Positions 9,701-16,612 of a DNA stretch of 64,000 bases are shown here, piece after piece; the first letter of the stretch is position 1; each line of letters opens with the position of its first letter. Both the position numbers and the translations under genes were made by a program. The stretch is from Streptomyces clavuligerus. GTDB lineage: Bacteria > Actinomycetota > Actinomycetes > Streptomycetales > Streptomycetaceae. Under the pieces are notes generated by a model that saw only the letters and a list, made by a program, of their open reading frames with translations, was not told the DNA's origin and searched no databases. The stretch spans positions 62,001 through 126,000 of the forward strand of contig NZ_CP027859.1 of NCBI RefSeq assembly GCF_005519465.1. Reading direction: 5' to 3'.

Positions 9701-10746
9701 CCCGCTGGGTCGAGGTCCCGTCGTGGCTGCGCGATCAGGTCGGCACCAAGCTGGAGCTGCGCATGGGCGATCCGATGGACTCCACCGTCGACGTCCGCAA
9801 GGCGGCCACCGTGCCGGTCAGTCCCGGCCGCGGGCTGAGCGCCGACAAGATGCACTTCCTGACCGCGCTGCCCCGTATCGACGGCCAGGAGCAGGCGGAG
9901 GACCTGTCGGACGCGATCGGCGACCTCGTCGAGGCGGTCGCGGAGAGCTGGGACGCCCCGCCCGCGCCCCCGGTGCGGATGCTGCCCACCAGCCTGCCCG
10001 CCGCCGAACTCCCCGCCGACCCCGAGCCGCTGCGGATCTCCCTCGGACTCGACCAGGCGGAGCTGGAGCCCGCCCGGCACGACTTCTCCCAGAGCCCGCA
10101 TCTGTATGTGGTGGGTGACACCGAGAGCGGCAAGACCAGCGCGCTGCGGCTGGTCGCCCAGCGGATCATGGCCACCCACACCCCGGACGAGGCACGGTTC
10201 CTCGTCGCCGACTTCCGCCGCGAGCTGATCGGGGCCATTCCGGAGGAGTACCGCCTCGGTCACGCGGTCTCGGCCGATCCGCTGCGGGAGTTCGTCGGCG
10301 GGGTGGCGCGCGCGATGACCGAGCGGTCCCCGGGCGCCGACATCTCTCCCGCGCGCATGCGCCGGGCGGACTGGTGGGAGGGGCCGCGGCTGTTCGTCCT
10401 GGTCGACGACTACGAACTGATCGGCTCCGGGTTCGACAACCCCTTCGAACCGCTGCTGACCCACATCCCGCTCGGGTACGAGGTGGGGCTGCACATGGTC
10501 GTCGCCCGCGCCGCGTCGGGTGCGGGCCGCCAGGACCCGCTGGTGCGCAAGATGCAGGAGGTCAACTCGTCCGTCCTGCTGCTGTCCTGCCCGCCGTCCG
10601 AGGGGCATGTGGTGGACGGTGTGCGGTCCCGGATCCTGCCGCCGGGGCGGGCGCAGAGCGTGGTGCGCCGCAAGCCCGGGATGGTGCAGCTCGCCCTGCC
10701 CGAGGAGGTGGCCGGGGAGGCCGAGGGGGACGAGGCGCGGGCCTGA
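6745..10746 (+). CDS. eccC: Type VII secretion FtsK/SpoIIIE-type ATPase EccC
   Basis: I chose GTG 6745 (VSTVLFRR) because GAGGAG lies 9-10 bases upstream; the frame is open back to 6565 but that part is not protein-like. The product is 1333 residues and is an undivided EccCa+EccCb. Two membrane helices sit near residues 40-90. There are three ATPase domains with P-loops at about residue 483 (GATGSGKS), 840 (AGGPQSGKS) and 1123 (VGDTESGKT). The first domain has a good Walker B (LFVVVDEFSEL). EccC recognises WXG100 substrates and powers export. It is divergent from eccD and convergent with the mycosin-like gene. Confidence 0.95.
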   Translation: MSTVLFRRPARRRGPDMPEGELSLQEPPTLPEAEPNTSAMWTYLPMGLTSLAMLMMFLRPHQATTFSYIAIGLMLLSSVVMILAQVIRTASERKRKLKGDRRDYLRYLTQMRRRIRATVGEQQRALAWRHPEPAALWALGGTSRQWERRVSDEDFSEVRVALGEQRLALRLAPLATRPVEDLEPLSAHALRSFIRAYSTVPGQPIALYLRAWSRVLIRGDEERARALTRAVLAQLAAFHAPEELNVALCVSDDRRATWEWLKWLPHSQHGYQRDGAGQARLAAADLQSLEELLGADFTQRPPFDPDTPPTREEPFTVVVVDGGAVPSGHRVTGAGYRNTVLLDLSGALVWKSGRGTLRLRLDEEGLHLARTDRDRKEQSTLLGEPDAFGPVAAEALARRLSPYRLGGGGAGASEPFVTDTELTALLGITDLRRLEPSRLWRFPVEGRGRLRVPIAVGEDGTPVELDIKESAQGGMGPHGMLIGATGSGKSELLRTLVLGLALTHSSETLNLVLVDFKGGATFLGMDELPHTSAVITNLADEVALVGRMQDALHGELVRRQELLRKAGNYASVLEYERARAAGTPLDPLPSLFVVVDEFSELLAAHRDFMELFVMIGRLGRSLGVHLLLASQRLEEGRMSQLEGHLSYRIGLRTFSAIESRGVLGVPDAYHLPSQPGSGYLKSGVEALTRFRAAYVSGAYRAPRRGTARQAQIARQVVPWGTEWVVPRVLPAAPDPEPESGPDSSESSENEESLMGLALAKLRGSGPPAHQVWLPPLGAPPALDTLLPPLTPHPELGLTAADWPERGRLRVPVGLVDRPFEQVRDLLAVDLSGAGGHLAVAGGPQSGKSTLLRALICSLALTHSPREVQFYCLDFGGGALSSLTGLPHVGGVAGRLDRERVARTLAEVTSLLNRREIFFQENGIDSMAAFRRRRARGDFPESPYGDVFLVVDGWSTVRSDMQDDVEHFQGIASRGLNYGVHLVLSTARWVEVPSWLRDQVGTKLELRMGDPMDSTVDVRKAATVPVSPGRGLSADKMHFLTALPRIDGQEQAEDLSDAIGDLVEAVAESWDAPPAPPVRMLPTSLPAAELPADPEPLRISLGLDQAELEPARHDFSQSPHLYVVGDTESGKTSALRLVAQRIMATHTPDEARFLVADFRRELIGAIPEEYRLGHAVSADPLREFVGGVARAMTERSPGADISPARMRRADWWEGPRLFVLVDDYELIGSGFDNPFEPLLTHIPLGYEVGLHMVVARAASGAGRQDPLVRKMQEVNSSVLLLSCPPSEGHVVDGVRSRILPPGRAQSVVRRKPGMVQLALPEEVAGEAEGDEARA

Positions 10747-10905
10747 GCGCCGGGGCCTCGGCGGGGGCCTTCGCCCTTCGGTGAGCCGCGAGCGCGTGAA
10801 GTGAGTGAATGAATGAGTGAGGCGATCGTGCGGGTCGTCCCGTGCGGTCGCCTCCGCCGTTCAGGCCCTCCCCGGACGTGCGGAGGAGCGAGGCGTCGTG
10901 CGCCG

Positions 10906-12129
10906 TCAGGCGCCCGGTCGGTCCGCCGTCTCCCAGCGGCCGGGGCGCCACCCCCGGGCACGGCCCCGGGGCAGGACCACCGCCAGGAACGCCACCAGCA
11001 CGACCACCCCCACCGAGACGGCCACCACCAGCAGGGCCGTGGACCGCTGCCCCGACGTGTCGGAGGGCTTCGGCAGAGCGACGGGCCGCTCGCCCGCGGG
11101 GACGGCCGCCGCCGCGGGCCGGGCCACGCCGGACACCGCGCCGTACGGGTCGAGCGCGGGCAGCACCGTGCCCGGATACGCGCCGGACAGCATCCGCTCC
11201 CGTACCTCGGCCGCGCTGAGATCCGGGTGGTACGAGCGGACCAGCGCCGCCGTTCCCGCCGTGAGCGCGGCGGCCAGGGAGGAGCCGGAGGCCGTCCACT
11301 TGCCGTCGCCCACCGGGCCGGGCCCGACCAGAGAGCCACCGGGCGCGGTCAGATCGGCCCGGCTGTACGCGGGGGACTCCGCCGCCCGGTCCCCGCGCGG
11401 TCCGGTGTCCACCACAGCCAGCGCCCCGGGCGGGGGCACCGGGGCGGGCGGCACCGCCGAGCCGCCCCGCGGCTCGGTGTCGGCGGCGGCCGGGACGACC
11501 ACGAGACTGTCGTGGCGCGCGGCGGCGGCCATCGCGGCGCGCACCGCCGGATCGGAGCCGTCCAGCGGGGCGGTCACCGTGATGACGTCGGCGCCTTCCT
11601 CGGCTGCCTCCTCGACGGCCGCGGCGAGCCGGGCGGGATCGGGTTCGCCCCGCGCGCCCGTGCCGCGCACGGCGAGGATCCGGGCGTCGGGCGCCACTCC
11701 GGAGAAGCCCTGGCCCGGCCTGCTCGCCCCGGCGACCAGCCCCGCCTGGAACGTGCCCCGGCCCACGCAGTCCTCCCCCGCCGCGCCGAGCGCCCTGACC
11801 CGGCCCGCCAGTACGGCCGGGGCGTCGCTGACCCCGGTGCCGACGACCGCCACTGTCGTGCCGCGCCCTCTGGACAGCCGCCAGACCTGGTCCAGGCCGA
11901 GCGCGCGGCGCGTCCAGGGCGCCGCCGAGGTGTCCCGGCCGCGCCGGGTGGTGCAGCCGTCCTGACCCTGGGGAATCCGTTCGGGCAGGCCCGGCAGGGT
12001 GGTCACACCGGCCGCCGTTCCTGCGGTGGGGTCGGCTGTGGGACGGGTGGGGTCCGCGAGCGCGACGGGCGCGGGCAGGAACGCGGCGAGTGTGGCCAGA
12101 CAGAGCAGCGCGGTGGTGCGGCGGCGCAC
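10906..12129 (-). CDS. Mycosin-family (MycP-like) protein with a lost catalytic triad
   Basis: It encodes 407 residues from GTG 12129, behind GAGGACG. A signal peptide (about 1-26), an S8 subtilisin-like domain and a C-terminal membrane helix (about 363-386) match mycosins, the membrane-anchored serine proteases of ESX systems. The catalytic sites are altered. The Asp motif reads VAVVGTGV with Gly97 in place of Asp. The His motif reads CVGRGT with Arg124 in place of His. The oxyanion Asn position is Asp217. Only Ser284 (SGSSLAAA) remains. I therefore infer a structural pseudoprotease. In mycobacteria the protein, not its activity, is needed to stabilise the complex. Nothing suggests a frameshift. 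Confidence 0.88.
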   Translation of the reverse strand: MRRRTTALLCLATLAAFLPAPVALADPTRPTADPTAGTAAGVTTLPGLPERIPQGQDGCTTRRGRDTSAAPWTRRALGLDQVWRLSRGRGTTVAVVGTGVSDAPAVLAGRVRALGAAGEDCVGRGTFQAGLVAGASRPGQGFSGVAPDARILAVRGTGARGEPDPARLAAAVEEAAEEGADVITVTAPLDGSDPAVRAAMAAAARHDSLVVVPAAADTEPRGGSAVPPAPVPPPGALAVVDTGPRGDRAAESPAYSRADLTAPGGSLVGPGPVGDGKWTASGSSLAAALTAGTAALVRSYHPDLSAAEVRERMLSGAYPGTVLPALDPYGAVSGVARPAAAAVPAGERPVALPKPSDTSGQRSTALLVVAVSVGVVVLVAFLAVVLPRGRARGWRPGRWETADRPGA

Positions 12130-12354
12130 GGGAACGTCCTCGCTTCGGCGGTTCGGGCCCTCCGGCCCGGAGGCGGGGCGGGCGGATGCGCGGTCGGGGT
12201 GTGTCGGCGGGCACCCGGTGAGGCCCCGGGCGCGCGGTGCGGGAGCGTGTGGCGCGCGGCCGGGGGGCACCGGATGTCGCAGCGGGCGGACGGGGCAGAG
12301 GTGCGGGGGCGGGAACCCACCGGGGCGGTCGCTCCCCGCACGGTCCTGGAGGTC

Positions 12355-15300
12355 TCAGGAGCCCTGGAGGTCCTGCGGGAGCAGCAGCCGCAGATCGTCG
12401 AGTGTCGGCGCGGCGACCGCGCTGAGCCGCCGGGCCTGACGGGTCATCATCGTCTCCAGGGTCTGCCGGGCGAGCCGGGCGTTGCCGAAGGTGTGTCCGC
12501 GCGGGATCGTCTCGAAGTGGGTGTGGAGTCCGGCGGCGGTCTCGGGGGCGCAGTCGTAGCCGTTGTCCGCCGCGTGCCGCTGGACGATGGTGACGAGTTC
12601 GTCGGAGGAGTAGTTCGGGAACTCGACGGTGCGGGTGAAGCGGGAGGCGAGACCGGGGTTGGAGCCCAGGAAACGGTCCATCTCCCGGGTGTAGCCCGCG
12701 GCGATCACCACCACCTCGTCGCGGTGGTCCTCCATGAGCTTCAGCAGGGTGTCCACGGCCTCCTGACCGAAGTCCGACGAGCCCGGCCCACCGGACTCGG
12801 GGGTGAGGGTGTACGCCTCGTCGATGAAGAGCACCCCGCCGAGGGCGCGCTGGAAGACCTCCTTGGTCAACTGGGCGGTGTGCCCGATGTAGCGGCCCAC
12901 CAGATCGGCCCGGGAGACCTCCACCAACTGGCCGCGCGGCAGCACCTCCAGGGAGGAGAGCAGTTCGCCGTAGAGCCGGGCCACGGTGGTCTTGCCGGTG
13001 CCGGGCGGGCCCGCGAAGACCAGGTGGTTGCTGATGCGGGGTGCCGGGAGCCCGGCGGCGGCCCGGCGCCGGGCGGTGGCGAGGAGGGTGACCAGATCGC
13101 CGACCTCGCGTTTGACGGCCGCCAGGCCGATGAGGGCGTCCAGGCGCCGCAGCGGATCCTCGTCCTCGGCGGCGGGGCCGCCGGCCGCCGAGCCGGCCGG
13201 GCCGATGTCCTCGGCCGTCAGCAGCGCGAGGTCCCGCTCGCCGACGTCGGCCCGGGCCGCGAGGCGCGAGGCCTGGCGGTCCACCATCTCCTCGAACACC
13301 TTGCGCGCGGTGCGGCCGTTGCCGAAGGAGGCGTCCCGGGGGATGCGCTCGAAGTGGGCGTGCAGCGCGGTGCGGGCGTCGCCGTCGAGTTCATAGCGGT
13401 GTGCCGAACACATCCGTTCCACGATGGTGACGAGTTCGCCGGAGGTGTAGTCGGTGAACTCCACACTGCGGGTGAAGCGGGAGGCGAGACCGGGGTTGGA
13501 GGCGAGGAAGTCCGTCATCTCCTCGGGGTATCCGGCCGCCACCACCACGACGTCCTCGCGATGGTCCTCCATCAGCTTGACCAGGGTGTCGATGGCCTCA
13601 CGGCCGAAGTCGGCCCCCGACCCGCCGGAGTCGGAGAGCAGGGTGTACGCCTCGTCGATGAAGAGGACCCCGCCGAGCGCGCGGTTGAAGGTCTCCGTGG
13701 TCTTGATGGCCGTGCCGCCGATGATCTGGGCGACGAGATCGGCCCGCGAGACCTCCACCAGATGGCCCGAGGGGAGCACGCCCAGGGAGGCGAGGATGGA
13801 GCCGTAGAGCCGGGCCACGGTGGTCTTGCCGGTGCCGGGCGGGCCCGCGAAGACCAGATGGCGGCTCATCGGCGGCACCGGCATACCGAGTTCGGCCCGG
13901 CGCTGTGCCATCCGGTTGAGGTTGATCAGGGTGAGCACCTGGTGCTTGACGTCGTCGAGGCCGATCAGCGACTCCAGCTCGGCGACCGGGCCGTCCACGG
14001 CCCCGGCCCCGGCCCCGCCGGGGACGGACGCCCCGCCGGGAAGTCTGCCGCCCCCGGCCGCCTCCGCGTCGGCGGCACTCCCCCAGGCGTCGGGGGCGCC
14101 GTTGCCGGTGCTGGTCAGACCCTGCGCCACCACCCGGTCGCCGGCGACGGTCTGGCGCAGCCCGCTGCCGTCGTTCTCCAGGACCGCGCAGTCGACGAGG
14201 GAGACCGGGCCGGGGCCCTCGACGCGAACACCGTCGCCGCTCGCGCCGGTGACCTCGCAGGAGGTGAGCGAGGCCCGCGCGCCCGCGGCGAGCCGTATGC
14301 CGTGTTCGCCGGCCTCCCGTATCCGGGCCCGGGTGGCGGTCAGCTCGCCCTGGTCGTCGACGCGGATGCCGTCGGCGGGACAGCCCTGGACGTCGAGATC
14401 GCGGACGGTGAGGGCACCGAGGGCGCCGATGTGCGCGGCGGGGCCGGTGCCGCCGCGGAGTGTGCCCTGGCCGACGTAGAGGCTGCCGTGGCCGGTGACC
14501 TGGATTCCGGCGCCGCCGCTCGCCTCGACGAGGCAGTCCTCCATCCTGCCGCGGCCGTCCTTGAGGACCTCGACGCCGTGGCCGCCGGAGCGGGTGACGG
14601 TGGTGCGCCGCAGCAGGGGGTTGGCCCCGGTGCGGATGACGATGCCGCTGCCCGCGCTGCCGGTGACCTCCAGTCGGTCGGTCTCGGCCGCCGACTCCTC
14701 CTCCAGCAGCACCCCGGTCGACTCACCGTCACGGACGGCGGTGCCGATCAGCGCCGGCGAGGAGGATCCGGCGACGCGGACGGCCGTCTCCCGGGCGTCG
14801 GCGAAGACACACTCCTCGACGGTGCCCCGGCTCCGTTCGGTGACCAGCAGCGCGTGCCCGGCGGTGCGTTCGGTGCGACAGCGCCGCAGGGTGGGCGCCG
14901 CGCCACCGCCGACGACGAAGCCGTGACCGCCCGCGTTCCGTACGGTCACGTCCTCAATCAGGCTGGCTCCCGTGGAGTTGACGAAGACGCCGACCGCGCA
15001 GTCGGTCAGGGTGGAGTGGAGCAGGGTGACGGCGCTCTCCCCCTCGGCGGCGGCGCCGGGCTTGTCGGTGGCCGAGATCTCGCACCGCTCGACCCGCACC
15101 TGGGCGCGGCCGTTGGCGAGTACGCCGTTGCCCCGGGCGTCGCGCAGCCGCCCGCCGCGCAGTGAGAGCCGGCCGTCCTCGCCCGCGACCACGGCAGAGG
15201 TGCCGAGGTGTTCGACGACACACTCCTCCAGCAGGCTCTCGGGGGCGGAGGTGGTGACCACTCCCGCGCCCTTGGGGTTCTCGATCCGGCACTGGCGGAC

Positions 15301-15675
15301 CGCGAGCGCGCCGTCGGCCCGGGCGTACAGGGCGGCCCAGGACGCGCCGTACACATGGCACCGGTCGAGCAGCAGCTGGCCCCGGGGGACGTCCACGACC
15401 GGCAGTTCGTCGTCGTGGCCGCGCAGAACGAGGTCGTTGACCATCGCCGAGTCGCAGGCGAGTGTCAGCGCGGTGCCCCGGCGGGGGGCCAGCTCGACGG
15501 TGCCGCGGCCCTCCTGCGCGGTGAGGGTGAGCGAGGTGGTGAGACTCAGGTTCTCCTCGTACCGCCCCGGCCGGACGCTGATCACGGCGCCGGTCCGGGC
15601 GACGCGAAGGGCTTCGGAGATGGTGGAGCAGTCGCCCGTCCCGTCCTGTGCGACGGTGAGCAGCTGGCGTGACAC
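12355..15675 (-). CDS. Beta-helix and double AAA+ (CbxX/EccA-type) ATPase
   Basis: It encodes 1106 residues from GTG 15675, behind an excellent GGGAGGTC. Residues ~1-520 are many short strands of a right-handed parallel beta-helix (pectin-lyase-like), with recurring G.GV.V and L..C.V..S patterns. Two CbxX/CfxQ-type AAA+ modules follow. Each has GPPGTGKTTVARLYG (at about residues 608 and 888), Walker B plus sensor GVLFIDEAYTL, and the helical lid typical of EccA. EccA proteins are cytoplasmic ESX ATPases. It lies behind the mycosin-like gene in this type VII locus. The beta-helix replaces the TPR domain of mycobacterial EccA, and the ATPase is doubled. Confidence 0.88.
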   Translation of the reverse strand: MSRQLLTVAQDGTGDCSTISEALRVARTGAVISVRPGRYEENLSLTTSLTLTAQEGRGTVELAPRRGTALTLACDSAMVNDLVLRGHDDELPVVDVPRGQLLLDRCHVYGASWAALYARADGALAVRQCRIENPKGAGVVTTSAPESLLEECVVEHLGTSAVVAGEDGRLSLRGGRLRDARGNGVLANGRAQVRVERCEISATDKPGAAAEGESAVTLLHSTLTDCAVGVFVNSTGASLIEDVTVRNAGGHGFVVGGGAAPTLRRCRTERTAGHALLVTERSRGTVEECVFADARETAVRVAGSSSPALIGTAVRDGESTGVLLEEESAAETDRLEVTGSAGSGIVIRTGANPLLRRTTVTRSGGHGVEVLKDGRGRMEDCLVEASGGAGIQVTGHGSLYVGQGTLRGGTGPAAHIGALGALTVRDLDVQGCPADGIRVDDQGELTATRARIREAGEHGIRLAAGARASLTSCEVTGASGDGVRVEGPGPVSLVDCAVLENDGSGLRQTVAGDRVVAQGLTSTGNGAPDAWGSAADAEAAGGGRLPGGASVPGGAGAGAVDGPVAELESLIGLDDVKHQVLTLINLNRMAQRRAELGMPVPPMSRHLVFAGPPGTGKTTVARLYGSILASLGVLPSGHLVEVSRADLVAQIIGGTAIKTTETFNRALGGVLFIDEAYTLLSDSGGSGADFGREAIDTLVKLMEDHREDVVVVAAGYPEEMTDFLASNPGLASRFTRSVEFTDYTSGELVTIVERMCSAHRYELDGDARTALHAHFERIPRDASFGNGRTARKVFEEMVDRQASRLAARADVGERDLALLTAEDIGPAGSAAGGPAAEDEDPLRRLDALIGLAAVKREVGDLVTLLATARRRAAAGLPAPRISNHLVFAGPPGTGKTTVARLYGELLSSLEVLPRGQLVEVSRADLVGRYIGHTAQLTKEVFQRALGGVLFIDEAYTLTPESGGPGSSDFGQEAVDTLLKLMEDHRDEVVVIAAGYTREMDRFLGSNPGLASRFTRTVEFPNYSSDELVTIVQRHAADNGYDCAPETAAGLHTHFETIPRGHTFGNARLARQTLETMMTRQARRLSAVAAPTLDDLRLLLPQDLQGS

Positions 15676-16612
15676 GTTCTGACCTCCCGGGCGCCCCGGG
15701 CACCGTTCCTCCGTACGGGGTCGGTTCGCTTCCGGGGCGGGTGGAACTGTTCCGCTCATCATGCATGGTGAGACGTCAGACTGGCCACCGAGGTCACACC
15801 GGATCTGTCACGCCGGGACGGGAGTGAGGGAATCCCATGACAGGGGACATCTCGGATTTCTCTTGCCGGATCGGGGTCGAGTTGATGAAAGCTCTGTTTC
15901 CGATCATCCGTCACATTCACCGACGCGCCCGTCCATTGCTCGTATCCGTCCGTGCGCGGATGTCGGCCCGCACTCGGACGGGGCGGCGTCCGCCCCGGCA
16001 CGGCCCGCGCTGTTCCACTTACCCCTTCCTGCTGTTGAAATAGCTGGTCAGGGCGGTGTTCGGGGATACTGCGCGGGGTGCGGGGAGGGGCGCGGCCCCG
16101 GGGGTTTCCGCAGGCCGTCCACCGCGCGGAACATCCGTGTCCGGATCGGAGGCGAAAATCCGCAACCCGAACGCTCTCAACACCATCAATCCCGGTATTA
16201 GTGTGATGATGAGCGGCCCGGTCCCATGGGTCCGGCTCCGCGACGGTGCCGGTACCGGCATGGGCATGGGTGTGGGCATCGGTGTGAACACCGGGCCGGC
16301 CCGGAACAGCCCGCCCGGTACGGGCCGGGAGCCGCGCGGGCCGGGCCGGGAGCGCGCGGCGGGTCCGTGCCGGGGAGCCCGCCCGGCGTACGGCCCGCCA
16401 CACCCGGAGGGGACGGGGCCGGGCCGGGCGGAGAGCCGGGGCGGTCGACCGGTCCGCGCCGGTACGGGGGTTGGGCCCCGGTGGCGCCCCTGCCGCCCCG
16501 GGGACGCGCTCAAGCGCCGTTCACCGGCACGGGGGCCGTGTCACGAGGGCGGCTACGCCCCTGCGGGCGGCACGCCATGACCGGATCGTACAAGCGAAGG
16601 GAACCAGGACCA
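15676..16612. other. Intergenic region between divergent type VII genes
   Basis: I found no convincing gene in these 937 bases. Open frames on both strands are Arg/Pro-rich and lack family resemblance. A relatively AT-rich section around 15830-15910 and 16170-16210 could hold the promoters of the divergent flanking genes, but I could not fix -10/-35 boxes with confidence. Confidence 0.5.

Noticed and set aside
10813..15165. 1450-codon plus-strand frame across the mycosin-like and AAA+ genes
   Set aside because: Composition is repetitive Gly/Arg/Val/His with no domains, while the opposite strand carries two clear genes with ribosome binding sites.
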